NCBI GenBank assembly: GCA_024305405.1
Contig: JAKNDB010000107.1
Span: forward strand, 1,736,001-1,800,000
From: Dirofilaria immitis
Taxonomy: Eukaryota; Nematoda; Chromadorea; Rhabditida; Onchocercidae
Direction: 5' to 3'
DNA: 64,000 nt
This document shows, in pieces, positions 1 through 12,158 of this stretch. Numbering within the stretch: position 1 is the stretch's first letter; each line of letters begins with the position of its first letter. Below the pieces are notes generated by a model. It saw nothing but the letters and a program-made list of their open reading frames with translations, was not told where the DNA came from and did not search any database. A program made the position numbers and the translations under genes.

Positions 1-1
1 G

Positions 2-109
2 CAGTATTTTGAAACGCTTGGAAATTTTCATCAAAATGCAAGTTTGCTACTTGAAGAATATTTACCAAAATTAAAGGTACTTTCATCATCATCATCCGTT
101 ACAAATTAA
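2..109 (+). CDS. Terminal exon of an unidentified upstream gene (partial)
   Basis: An open frame runs from the window edge to a TAA at 107-109. It reads YFETLGNFHQNASL, then LLEEYLPKLK, then a serine-rich end (LSSSSSVTN). The first bases, gcag, look like a splice acceptor at the exact edge. A GT after the AAG at 74-76 could be an alternative donor, in which case this is an internal exon. The mixed amino-acid composition differs from the low-complexity translations of nearby AT-rich DNA, which is why it is called coding. The family is not recognised, and most of the gene lies outside the window. Confidence 0.45.
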   Translation, partial: QYFETLGNFHQNASLLLEEYLPKLKVLSSSSSVTN

Positions 110-1570
110 GATCAATAATAATAATTGATATCATAAAATATGCATAATTATCCATTCATCAATAAATTTATCATTCATTGTATCATTTTATATCATGTAT
201 TATTCATGCGTCTAAAAATATATTCTGATTTTTTTCCGATTAATGATGATTTATAATTTTCATAGCATAATTTTTCAAATGATAAAGTTATCAAAATGAT
301 AAGAAAAAATTATCAACTTATTGATGTCTTGATTATTTTGATAACTTCGTATTCCATTCACTTATGTTACTTCAATATTTGAATAATTATTCAGATTACT
401 AGTATTTATCTTCATTTAATTTCTATACTGTTTTAAATATTAGCTTCTATTAGTCTTTAAACTTCATCTGAGTTATCTTAATTGACATAATATAATTGAA
501 AGGAAGGTAATATTCAATGGAATAATTAACTTAGAATATTTATATTTAACTAAGAATCGAAAAATTCCCTTTAAATTTATGCTTATATTTCATTTCATAA
601 TTTCTAATGCATTTCTTAGGATAGTTAATTTGAAAATATTTTAATGGAAAAAAAAAAAGATCGAAATAAAATGTGTAAAAATGTTGTTTAATGATTAGGA
701 ATCATTTTTTATTTTTTTACGATCAATGGTATTTTTATTTGGCAAAAATCGTAAAATTGTTATCTATTCGAAATTACAAGAATATTGCCAGTCATTCATT
801 GGGCATTATCATCAACATATTGCAAAGTTGATGAAGCGAATTTAACGAACTTTTTCTTTTTTTTTTTCATTTCTTGATGACTAAAAATTTTTAAAAAAAA
901 AAAAGAAACGATATTCCTATGAAATGGATGTTTAACAAGGAAAATAGTAATAATGTGTTAAAAAAAAAAGAAAAAAATTAATGTAAGAAAATGGTAAAAT
1001 TAAAATTTCATTCTAAAAAAAAATGAAAAAAACGGTCAAATAAACAGAAATAAGGCAAAAATTTCTGAAAAAAAAGGTCAAAGGGAACGAGAATTCAAAA
1101 AGAATTTCTTTTTTTTTGTTTTCCTGTTTTTTCTAAAAAAAAAAAAAAGGAAAATAACGAAAATTTGGAACAATTTTAATTTACAAAAAAATTGTTAATT
1201 TAAGAATAATAAAATGAAAAGAAAAGAAAAGAAAAAATTAGAACAAATATCTAAATGATTTTTCTTATTTTTCTTTGCAATTTATATAAAAATTACAATA
1301 AAATGAATGAATTCTTTTGTAAATTGTTGTTGAAAAATGAAATTTAAAATTTAAATTACAAATTTAAAAAAGAAAAAATTGAAAAATTAAACAGAAAAGA
1401 TAGGCAAACTGGAAAAGTTAAACAAAAGATCGCATTTCTTATTTTTCTCATTGTTTTTTTTTTTCATCTTTTTCTCTCTTCTCTTCGTTCCGCTTTTTGA
1501 TTTTGATGGAGGAATAAAAATTTAGAGTAATATGAATAACAAGAAATAAGAACGGGTTTTAAGATGAATT
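110..1570. other. Non-coding AT-rich stretch
   Basis: About 1.46 kb of very AT-rich sequence with many poly-A and poly-T runs, especially 640-1500. No exon, RNA gene or tandem repeat was seen on either strand. It probably contains the 3' ends of the flanking plus-strand and minus-strand genes. Confidence 0.5.
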
Positions 1571-1696
1571 TTAGATCGCAGATTCTTCAATATCATCATC
1601 TAAATATTGTAGTTCTCTTCGTCGTTCATCAGCAACTACAGCAAACATCAGATATCGCGATAAAACTGGAATAAAATTATCATTCACATATTCAAC
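1571..1696 (-). CDS. Terminal exon of an unidentified minus-strand gene
   Basis: Read on the minus strand, an acceptor-like ATTGATAG is followed by 41 codons and a TAA whose complement is at 1571-1573. The peptide begins VEYVNDNFIPVLSRYL, continues FAVVADERRREL and ends in an acidic tail (LDDDIEESAI). Rich use of G and C codons and the charged, non-repetitive composition separate it from the surrounding AT-rich DNA. The family is not recognised. Upstream exons would lie at higher coordinates, toward or within the collagen gene on the other strand; one candidate is at 2026-2138. Confidence 0.5.
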   Translation of the reverse strand, partial: VEYVNDNFIPVLSRYLMFAVVADERRRELQYLDDDIEESAI

Positions 1697-1892
1697 CTAT
1701 CAATTAATCTATCGTTATTAATATCACTCGTAATCATTATCATCCATTCATTTACTACTAGAATAAATATAAAACTATTCGAAGACAAACCGGTACCAAT
1801 CCTATTCGAATTCATACAAAAGCTATCGTATTATATCGAAAATTTCACTCTTATTATCTGAATTGTTTTATATTCGTGTCGTAAATATGCGA

Positions 1893-1979
1893 GGATATCA
1901 GGCTCAGGCTATATAGGATATCAGGCTCAGGCTATATGGGATGTCAGGCTCAGGCTATATAGGATAGCAGGCTATATAG
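1893..1979. repeat. 23-bp tandem repeat, about 3.7 copies
   Basis: The unit is close to GGATATCAGGCTCAGGCTA plus TATA. The last copy is shortened. Each unit contains a small internal duplication (CAGGCT CAGGCT). It is more GC-rich than its surroundings and would sit in an intron of the minus-strand gene if the two exons flanking it belong together. Confidence 0.85.
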
Positions 1980-2025
1980 CAATGCTAGAGTTATAGAGTT
2001 AATAATTAAACAATTGCTAATTAAC

Positions 2026-2138
2026 TTGATAAAGTAGCTTTCTTAGAATAACTAATATATTGATGATGCGTAATTCGAGAAATTTTATCATTTTCCTCCC
2101 TTAAAATTTCATAAAATTTATGATCAAGAATATTATAG
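2026..2138 (-). CDS. Possible internal exon of the unidentified minus-strand gene
   Basis: On the minus strand an acceptor-like TTAAG precedes an open stretch including DHKFYEILREENDKISRI and HHQYISYSKKATLS, with a GTTAAT donor. The composition looks coding and it lies about 330 bp upstream of the exon at 1571-1696. The exon phase does not match that exon exactly, so either a base is missing or the pairing is wrong. Family unknown. Confidence 0.3.
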
Positions 2139-2510
2139 CTTAATTTTGATTAAATAAGAATAGCAGTATTAGATTTATTCTTTTATACTAAGTCATGAAT
2201 TTCAGGCTTTTCAATTTCCGATTAAATAATCAATTTTTCGTGATAAAGTTTATGAAAAAGATTTAATATCATTTAAATATCTGATACTAAGCTTGATAAA
2301 TGTTAATTTTAACTTTTCGATTTTGATTTATTTAAGTAATAATTTTTCTTCAATCGCTAACATATCTATAATTTAGTATAGAAGTTTCGATAAATTAATT
2401 TAGTAAAATTTATTTTAAACTTAGCTTTCTTAAACTTAGTTTATTTTAGTTGTCATAAAAAAATAAATTTCAATTTCAGTATTTTGTATCTAAGAATTGT
2501 GATTACAATT

Positions 2511-2712
2511 ATGATTAATACAAAACAGCCGCTTTTTCGGCAATTGCCGCTTCAGCTATAATGGTAATATTTATGTTTGCTGAAATACATCAATTTTTTG
2601 GCACTGTTATGAAACTAAAATATCAACTGGCCGTAAATATGGATGAATTTATGATTATGCAAGTGAGTGTGATTAAATTTAATAATATTCTTTTTTTTCT
2701 ATTATAATTCAA

Positions 2713-2753
<41 letters not shown>

Positions 2754-5197
2754 GCAATTTTATAATATATTCCATGAAAATTTTTCATCTCATTTTTATC
2801 CATTTTTTTAACGAAAAAAAAAAGAAACTTTAACTATACAATGACCCATTAACTTTTTTTTTAACGAAATATTTATGATATAAATTCATTCTGACAAATT
2901 ATCGAAGCGTTATTTTTTAAAAAATTTTCACTTAAAACGATAATAACAGCTATTAATGGATTTGCTGAAAAAAAATGAAAAAAATAGTTAATAAACAATG
3001 ATTGTATAATCAAAAAATACATCGAAAATAATTTTTAAAATATTTTTTTGGGAAACAAAAAAAAGAATTGCTAAAATACGAAAAAAAAGAAAAATTACAA
3101 AATTATATATTTTTATTATAAAAATTATTAATTAAAAATTTTTTCATTTTTGGAATTATAAACTTATTTTAATAGTTTTTCTTTTCTAATTATTCTTTAT
3201 TATTTATTCTAAATTATTGGAAAAAAATGTTTTCAAAATTTTTAATTAATTTCTGATTTTATATTCCATTTCTTACTCAAAAAAAAAGGAATAAAGTAAA
3301 ATCTCATAGAATAATATTATTTAATATGCTAGAACAATAGAATAGATGAATTTAAATATATGGTAAAATTATAAGATATTAAAATTTAATTTAGAAATAA
3401 ACGAAGAACAATAGAATAGATGAATTTAAATATATCATAAAATTGTAAGATATTAAAATTTAATTTAGAAATAAACGAAATTTTAATTATTTAAATATTT
3501 GATGTATTTCCAAATATATTAGGCACAAAATTTGAAAATGATTTGGATGAGGAATAGAAGAAGATAATGGAGATATTATTTAAGGAATCGATATAAATCA
3601 TTGATAATGGCATATCCCGGTCTAAAATATAAATTAATCAAATAATATTTTTATCAATAGTAATAATAATGAGGATAAAAGAATTATTCACAGTCAATTT
3701 TAAGGTTGAAATTAAAAAGTAAAATTTGCTGTATCATAGATTTAAAACATTTTGATGGTTTGTAAAAAAAAATCTCTGTTATAATTTTTTTTTCCTACTG
3801 CATAAATTCCTTCTAAATTCATTTTTCAGGAAATAATTTTCAAAGAATTTTAGATTTCATAGTTTTTAGTTTTGAGATAATTCATTTGTAATTTGCAATT
3901 TTTTAATAATTCATTTTAGGATATAAAAAAATGTTGAATGAAAATATTTAAAAGAGTATGGCAAATTAGCAGCATATTTTAGTAACAATTAATGTTCGAG
4001 AATTTAAATATTCGAAGATTTAATAATTATTTAGCATAAAAGTTTTGTAGGATCAAATTTGGACAGAACTACAAGGAGCCCGTATGTTGCAACCAACGAC
4101 CCAAAAACGCTTGGCTCGTCAAGCACCGGATCCAAAATGTGGTATGTTTTATGTGAATGATTAATTTCAATCAAATTGTTGATTCATTTTTCGGTTAAAA
4201 TTCCGTTTTTAAAAGAAATTAATTGCTTAGTTATTATAGATTGTGATACATCGAATCGTTGTCCACCAGGTCCACCTGGTAAACCAGGTGTAGATGGAAT
4301 GGATGGTGTTCCCGGAATACCAGGCCCACCAGGTGAACCTGGCATTCCGGGAATTACTGTACCAATTGAAACAAAAGATTTTGGTTCATGTAGAGTATGC
4401 CCACCGGGACCAGCTGGCCATCCAGGATACCAGGGATCACCAGGATCTCCGGGATTACAAGTATTTTTTTACTTTTAATCATTTTCGATTTTAGCATTGT
4501 TTTAATCTATTCAATAGTTTATTTAAGTATTTCGTTTAATCATACTTTAGATAAGCTAAAAATTGCGGTTTAACTCGGCCATTGCAACAATTTTATAAAA
4601 TTATAATTTGCAGGGCACACCCGGAAATGATGGACTCCCAGGACATCCAGGTCAGCCTGGTCCAATTGGGCCACCAGGTGATATTGGAGAACCAGGACCA
4701 ACTGGCAAGGATGGGCCAGTTGGACCACAAGGTCGAGAAGGAGTACGTGGTAGTCCAGGTCCAACAGGTGAACCTGGTCCGCGAGGTGCAATCGGACCTA
4801 AAGGTTTTATGGGAGCACCAGGAAACCCAGGAACTCCAGGTGCACAAGGTCCATTAGGACCACAAGGAGAGCCTGGACAACCAGGTCAGTTCTTTTTGAT
4901 TTTTTTTTCTTTAAATGCTAAATCATATCTACTGATAACAATAGTTTCATGCATGATTAGTTTTTATCTAATATCTTCCGCTTAATTAGCATTTTATTTT
5001 ATCAACGATTAATAAAACGATAATATCATTTAGGTAGACGTGGTTATATTGGCAGTAGTGGTAGTATTGGTTTACCGGGTTCACCAGGTGAAGATGCTGG
5101 ATATTGTCCATGTCCACGTCGACGAACGAAAAAGTTGCTAAACTGGCAGCTACAGCAGCATAAAATTAAGAAAAATATCGAATTCATATCAATGTAA
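2511..5197 (+). CDS. Cuticle collagen
   Basis: Secreted structural protein of the cuticle. Exons: 2511-2662, 4051-4141, 4240-4460, 4614-4884, 5034-5197, giving about 299 aa, typical for the family. The N-terminus is a hydrophobic segment ([15 protein letters not shown]) followed by a nematode collagen N domain. A basic site QKRLAR in exon 2 fits furin-type (subtilisin-like) processing. Cysteine pairs (CDC, CPPG) precede a short Gly-X-Y block; a non-collagenous break ([13 protein letters not shown]) leads to the long Gly-X-Y domain, and the end is YCPCP plus a basic tail. The ATG at 2511 is out of frame with the rest of exon 1 unless one A is added to the AAAA run at 2522-2525; without that, the first in-frame ATG is 2561 and part of the hydrophobic segment is lost. 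A TTTCAG at 2474-2479 could be a trans-splice site. Which col gene is orthologous cannot be said. Confidence 0.9.
2713..2753. repeat. (ATT)n microsatellite
   Basis: About 13 ATT units in intron 1 of the collagen gene. Confidence 0.9.
3331..3478. repeat. 74-bp direct repeat, two copies
   Basis: Two adjacent near-identical copies starting AGAACAATAGAATAGATG at 3331 and 3405, differing at a few positions. They lie in the large intron 1 of the collagen gene. A recent local duplication is the simplest origin. Confidence 0.8.
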
Positions 5198-5979
5198 ACC
5201 TATCATAATTATGTCATGTTATGATAAAATGATTATTTCATAAAATGTTAATCATCAATTAAATCATTGATAAGAAGAATGAAAAAAATGCTAATTAAAG
5301 AATACATTCATTAAATTATTAAAATTTATCACTAAACGAAAAAAAAGTATTTAATGAAATTGTGGAAATTATAAAAATTTTTATTTAAGTTATTAAAATC
5401 ACAGCACAAATTAAATTTAATTAAAATCAAATTTAAAAGAACAAAAAGAAAAAAGCAATTATAATAATTAATATAAAATTGTTTCATATATTTTTTTTTG
5501 AATTTTTGAAATTTTCCTAAAATTAAGGCAAAGAAAAGTTTCGTAATATAATAAAATCAAAATTATCCTTTTTATTTTTCTTTTTCATTTCTTAATTCTT
5601 ATTTTAATTCTAAAATTTTTAATATTATTATAGTCTTAGAATAAATATAGTAATATTAGTAATATATTTCGATAGTTGATTTTTGATTATTGATTAATTC
5701 AATAACTAATTCATTTTATTATTTCGTCGTATATCAAGTTTCGATTATTAATGAATAGAAAAACAAGATTTTATCTTTTAGTTAATTTACTTAAATATGT
5801 TATAGTGATAATAAATGGATTGATAAGTTAAGTTTGAATAATGATTAAATTACGAATGGTTGGAAATTAATTTCAAATATTCTTCTAGCTCATATTTTAT
5901 TAATTTAACAATATTTAATGAATAATAAAGCCGAATTAATAATTAAATAGTTTCTGCTTTTTCTCAATAATAAAAATAC

Positions 5980-6166
5980 AAATGATAAAATATCATATTA
6001 CTACATATTATAAATGATAAAATATCATATTAATATATATTATAAATGATAAAATATCATATTAATACATATTATAAATGATAAAATATCATATTAATAT
6101 ATATTATAAATGATAAAATATCATATTAATATATATTATAAATGATAAAATATCATATTAATACAT
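5980..6166. repeat. 31-bp tandem repeat, six copies
   Basis: The unit starts AATGATAAAATATCATATTA, and copies start near 5981, 6012, 6043, 6074, 6105 and 6136. Each contains the short palindrome ATGATA-AAA-TATCAT, so every unit can form a small stem-loop. Confidence 0.85.
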
Positions 6167-7454
6167 ATTTCTCCTAAATTACTTTTTTCATAAATATTCA
6201 CAATTAAAATATCAGAAATATTAATTTTCTCGAAATAATTATTTCAGATTAACTTCACGAATCTCATAGATTAATTTTAGCAAAAACAAAAAAATTAAAT
6301 TAATTCAAATATATTTTAAAAAATAATAGTCAATCAATAAATCCAAATACAAAATAATATATTGTAATTATTTTTTAAAAAAAAAAAAAGTAAGAAATTT
6401 TATTTTTCTTCGATTATTTAATGCATTTGTACTTTGAAGGACATTTTTGTACATATAAATCCTTCTTCGGTTTATATTTTTCCTTACCAGAAGAAAAAGA
6501 AAAAACCTTTTATTAAAAAAAGTTTTATTGTTATATGGTAATTATTCCATTGGAAATGATTGAGCAATTAAATTTTCACTAATCGTTTTTATACCAAAAT
6601 AACTTTTTTTTTGATTAATATTTATTTGCAAAAAAAAAAAGAAAAGAAAAATAAGCCTTTTTTTTTATGAAATACAATGGAATTATATTATAAATCTGAA
6701 AATGATTTATTCATTTCGATAGGATAATAGTAGTAATAATAATAATTAATAATAATAATAATAATTAAAATAAATTATTTGAAATTTATTTATTAAAATA
6801 TTTTCTAAATTCATTTTAAAAATTATTCGTTGAATTTCACAAAAAAACTTTCATATTTTTTGAATATAAATTAAATAAATTTAAATTTTCGAATTAGAAA
6901 ACAATGCAAAAATGAAATTGTTATTTATAGACATATTGTATTCATTTTTATTCAATACAACAAAACATTTTTTTATTTCATAAATATAAGCTAATAATAT
7001 TTAAAAAAAATATATGTAAATATAAATTTTGCAATGGTTAATGTGAAATACAAATGGAATGTGGATTCTAATTTATTGTAAATTTCAAAACGTGAATGCA
7101 ATCAGATTAATTGGTTCAATTGAAGGCAATTTAAAAAAATAAAAATAAGCATATGAATTTGCTATTAACTGTGAAATTATTCTCTGTTACATGAATCATT
7201 ATTATTTAATAATTATCAAAAAAGATTCTGAATTTCAAAATTAAGGTTATAAAATTTGTAATAGAAACTTTTTATTTAGTAAAATTGAATTTTCAAAATG
7301 AAATAAAAGAATGGAACGAATTCGCGTATTAAAAATAAAATTTATTCAACAATATGATCAATTACTATTTTAATGTTATGCCCCATTTTTGACCAAATTT
7401 TTAAATTTCAATCATTTCTTTTTTATTATTATATTGATTGAAATAACGAAAATT

Positions 7455-7548
7455 ATATTGATTAAAATGATGCGAATATATTGATTAAAATGATGCGAAT
7501 ATATTGATTAAAATGATGAGAATATATTGTTTAAAATGATGAAAATAA
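7455..7548. repeat. 23-bp tandem repeat, four copies
   Basis: The unit is ATATTGATTAAAATGATGCG plus AAT, with copies near 7455, 7478, 7501 and 7524. The later copies have diverged. Confidence 0.8.
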
Positions 7549-7841
7549 GTATATCATTATTATTATTATTATCAGAATTTTGTGAAAAAAATTAACAAAT
7601 TCACAAATATTTTATGCTAAATTTACCTAAAAATAATATGCGATTGAAATGAAAAGAATTATTTTTGCTTGAAAATTAATTAATTTTTATTTTTAAATAT
7701 TTAACTAAAATTGTTTCCCATATTTCCCATATATTTTACATAATAATTATGAATTAGATCGGGAAAAGCATAATTAAGTTTTTTTTTTTTTTTTTAATTT
7801 AATCAATCGATCTATTCACTTCCTTTTAATAAAAGCCTAAT

Positions 7842-8035
7842 CATTCATTCATTCATCGATTCATTCATTCATTCATCGATTCATTCATTCATTCATCGAT
7901 TCATTCATTCATTCATCGATTCATTCATTCATTCATCGATTCATTCGTTCATTCATCGATTCATTCATTCATTCATCGATTCATTCATCGATTCATTCAT
8001 TCATTGATTCATTCATTTATTCATTGATTTGCCCA
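7842..8035. repeat. 20-bp tandem repeat, about nine copies
   Basis: The unit is TCATTCATTCATTCATCGAT, itself built on a TCAT tetramer, repeated with few changes and decaying at the right end into shorter TCATTCATCGAT and TGATTGAT steps. The regular CGAT punctuation shows it arose by amplification of a 20-mer, not as a simple tetranucleotide run. Confidence 0.85.
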
Positions 8036-9390
8036 TTGATTGATTGATTGATTGAATGATTGAATTTCTGCTATTAATCGTAATAATAAATGTACAATTA
8101 TTTGATCGCATAAATTTGTTATAAAGCAAAATTAATAAAAAAAAAAAAATTTTTTTAAGAAATGGAATTTGCTCGCAAATATTATCCAATTGTTTATTTT
8201 GTTTAATCATCAAAGGAAAAAAGAAAAAAAAACCTATTTGGCAAAGAATTTCTTCATCCATTATAAATATATATATATATATAGATTTATCGTATATTAG
8301 ATATTTGCCACCGATCGGTACAATTCCTGTTTTCTTACTTACTTACTTTTACCTGATTTGCTTACTTTTTTTTCTTATATATTTATTTTGCTTCTTTTAA
8401 TTTGTTTATTTGCTCTTTTTCTTACCTTACCTTTCCTTTTTTTTTATTCCAACTTCTTCTCGAGATTTGTCACAATTCTTTTTTTCTTCAATCTATTTCA
8501 CTTCATTTATCAATTTATTTCTAATAAATTTTACATATTTAATGATAAGAAAAAGATTATTTCTATATAATCAAAATATTTTCTAAAAATAGGAGAAAGA
8601 AGGAATAAAAAAAATGAATAGATATTGATAATTTGAGGAAGCAAAGAAAAGAAAAAAAAAAATTTTAACAAATAATTTTTACAACGATTAAACATCAATT
8701 TTATTACTTTCTTTTTATCTATTAAAAAAAAAAAAAAGAAAAAGGTTACAGTATAATTAGCTTTTTCTCTAAATATTATACTGTAATAATACAAAGAATA
8801 TATTTATATATGTATCAGTCTGTCTATTTACTTCTGTTTGTTTGTATAATCAATTGTTTAATATAATATTATTTTTTTTTTTTTTTTAAAAGAAAAAGAA
8901 GAAATATAAAAAAATTTTCGACATTTTTATCTGTAAATTTGTTTGATCATAGATTTATTGAGGCATAAATTGGACGAAATAGCTATTTGAAGAAGGAAAG
9001 GAGGATGGCTATTGCTCAAAGGATAGGGGACAGTCATATCATACATGAATTTACCTGTTACAGGTATAGAACTTCATGAAAATGGGAAACTAGAGGAATG
9101 ATGGAATATAATTGGAGGTATCACAACATCACTACTGCTTATCATCCTCATCCCAAAAATATTTCATGTTATCCTATTTTATTTATTCTCATTATTATTA
9201 TTATTATTAATATCAATACTATTACTATTATTATTATCGTTTGTGTTATTATAATTTTTATCGTTATTGCCATTATTATTATTGTTGTTGTTATTGTTAT
9301 TGCTAAGATTTATAATATTGTCGTTCTTACCGTTATTATTAAAATATGTTTTCATGAAAAACAAATGTACGCAATAAAGATTTAGTAATA

Positions 9391-9421
9391 GAGAGGAGAG
9401 AGAGAGAGAGAGAGAGAGAGA
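9391..9421. repeat. (GA)n microsatellite
   Basis: About 15 GA dinucleotides with one interruption near the left end. Confidence 0.9.
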
Positions 9422-9834
9422 AAGAAAAAAACGAACAGTAATATCTTTAATGTATTATTTTATCAAATATGAATAATTTGTTTTTAATAAAATAATTATT
9501 TTTTTATTCCAATTGTTTTTTTTAAATGCTCTTTTAAATTTAGCAAAACTTATTTAATTTAAAAGGAAAAAATTTAATTTGACTAAAAATAAATATTAAT
9601 TTTATTTAATAAAATAGAAATTTTATTAATTAAAATTTTTTTATTTCAAATTAATTTTATTATTTGTTATTATTTTTTTTAAAAAAAAAAAGAAATTAAC
9701 AAATAATTAAATGATAAGATTATCTAATTTTTATAAATGTTCAACAATTTTAATTTTTTTTAAATTATTCAATTGAATTAAATTTGTTTAATTGAACAAA
9801 TAATTTTTTAATTCGAATAAAATAAGCGAGACAA

Positions 9835-9872
<38 letters not shown>
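9835..9872. repeat. (AG)n microsatellite
   Basis: A second purine dinucleotide run 440 bp from the first, interrupted once by an extra A. Confidence 0.9.
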
Positions 9873-9874
<2 letters not shown>

Positions 9875-10143
9875 AAAAGAATTGACAATAAATTTGAAGT
9901 GCATAATTCTTCTTTTTTTTTTTTGCCTTTCTTATTCTTTTCAATTTTTTCATCCGCCATTCCTGACAATTATTAATTTTTGTAAAATCACTTATAAAAT
10001 GAATGAACTCTATGAAAATTTAAATTATTTAAAAAATCAACATCCATTTCTTTTTTTTTTAATATATATTTTTATTTAATATTATTAAATTGTTACAAAA
10101 TTTTCATTTTAATTTTAATATATTATCATTCATAAAATATATT

Positions 10144-10148
<5 letters not shown>

Positions 10149-10190
<42 letters not shown>
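10149..10190. repeat. (AT)n microsatellite
   Basis: About 20 AT units upstream of the intermediate filament gene. Confidence 0.9.
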
Positions 10191-10195
<5 letters not shown>

Positions 10196-10895
10196 GTTAT
10201 TTGAAATGAATAAATCATATATGATATCGAAATAATCGAATATTTTTATTAATAGTCAATTAATTTTTAACATTCTTTTTTTTTAAGCAAATGATCGTAA
10301 AATGAGAGAATTAAAAAGAAAAAAAACTTCAATTAAATCTAATCCTAAACTTTCCGCATTAATTAATTAATTATTATTATGAAATATTTAATCAAATACT
10401 TCAAATAAATTAAATTTTTAAAATTTTCTGACATATATTTTAATTACTATCTCTAAATTATATTTAAGATTTGTTGAAATGACAAGAATAAATTATCCAA
10501 CGAAAAGATTGTACCAACAAAATAATCTTTTAAAAGCAAAAGAAAAAAATGTTTATTTTTTTTCCTGTCAACAATAATCTCTAAATGAATAATAAATTAA
10601 ACCTAGACGGAATTTTTGTATAATCTGATGAATAGACAATATCAGTTTTTATAGATATGATAGAAGTTTTGTTTACCAAAGTTGTTTTCTTCTTTTTTTT
10701 TTTTTACTGATATAAAAGAAATTATTTAAATTGTTGGGATTGTTAATAATAGTTATTGTTTTCAGCATCTGAAAAATTTGAGCCTATCTTATTTTCATAG
10801 GAATTATAAAGATAACTGATAAAAATTAATCATTTCAATGTTTCAGATCTATCTTTTACTTTGATTATTACTTTCATTTACTGAAATAATAAATC

Positions 10896-12124
10896 ATGTC
10901 ATTTGTTCCTGCTCCAATGTCACGTAAACCACTTGGCGGACGCTTACGTGAATCAACTGGTAATTTAAATTATTTGAATTTAGAATTTAAGCAAAAAAAA
11001 ATTACATATTCATTATCGGAGGGGAAAAAAGGAAAAAAAAGAAATAATTCGATATTATCCGTGAATAATGATAGTATATAAAATACTTTTTATAAATTAA
11101 TTGAATACTGTAGCATTTATTAGTCAACAATTATTTAAATTGATACTGTAACACTTGTATAAGTTAATTAATGCTATAGCCAATAATTATTAAAATTGGC
11201 CTATACTTTAATAAAAGATTGACTATTGTTATGATATCATACGATCGTTTCTCAATGATAATCCAATGATTGTTTATATCTCAAGTTTTTTAATTTAGAA
11301 AAGAAAAAAGTTCATTCATTAAGTAAACAAATAATTAAACTTTTAAAATATAATATGTTTTAAAAAAAAAATATCAAAAATTATTAAATAATCAATTATC
11401 GCTTAATTGTTTATTTGTTTATTTTTAAGTTACAAATGGTCGTACCATAAAGTTTGTTACGGAAGTTGGATCGACAACATCGTTAACAAATACCGGAATA
11501 TTAAGTAGTGCATCACCATTTGGTCAACATGCTGCATCTACCATACGTGATAGCCGTGAACGTGAAAAGAAAGAAATGAGCGATTTAAATGATCGTTTAG
11601 CTACATATATTGAAAAAGTAAGCCAAATAAATTGCAAATTTTCAAAGAGTATTTTAAGGAAATTTAAATTTTCCAAAAATTTATTATAATCAATCAATCA
11701 ATCAATCAATCAATCGATCATTCAATTGATTTCTTAGCCTCACTTTGTATCAGTGAAACAATTTTTAGCTGATAAAACTATATAATAATCAAATATTTCA
11801 CATTTAAAATTTAACTTATTTCATTCTTTTCTTATACTATCCCATTTGAAGTTAATGATATTACTATAAGTCATAAGTTTTAAATTTATCATATTGATAG
11901 TGATATAATTGATAAAAATAAGTTTAAATTGTAATTGCTCTTGAAAATGACAAATTTTATGAATTAAAAGGAAAAAGAGAAAATTGATATATTTAAAAGT
12001 TTAGTCATTTTAAGTTATGAATTTTAGAAAATATTTATTCATTCAAGAAGAAATGAATGAAATATTTTTAAAATAACAATAAACAAATGATAATTTGAAA
12101 TTATCCTTGAAATAATAATGCTTA

Positions 12125-12158
<34 letters not shown>

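Larger units (their letters stand above)
5198..10895. other. Gene-poor, repeat-rich intergenic region
   Basis: No convincing exon on either strand over 5.7 kb. It holds tandem repeats at 5980-6166, 7455-7548 and 7842-8035, plus GA and AT microsatellites. Long open frames here are translations of simple repeats (poly-Asn or poly-Ile) and are not annotated. An island at 8960-9180 is less AT-rich and is noted under findings. The last kilobase presumably includes the promoter and 5' UTR of the intermediate filament gene; a TTTCAG at 10842-10847, 49 bp before its ATG, may be a trans-splice or 5' UTR acceptor. Confidence 0.6.

Noticed and set aside
9098..9385. Open frames rich in Ile or Asn
   Set aside because: They are translations of an ATT/AAT-rich simple repeat on either strand, without splice signals or conserved motifs.
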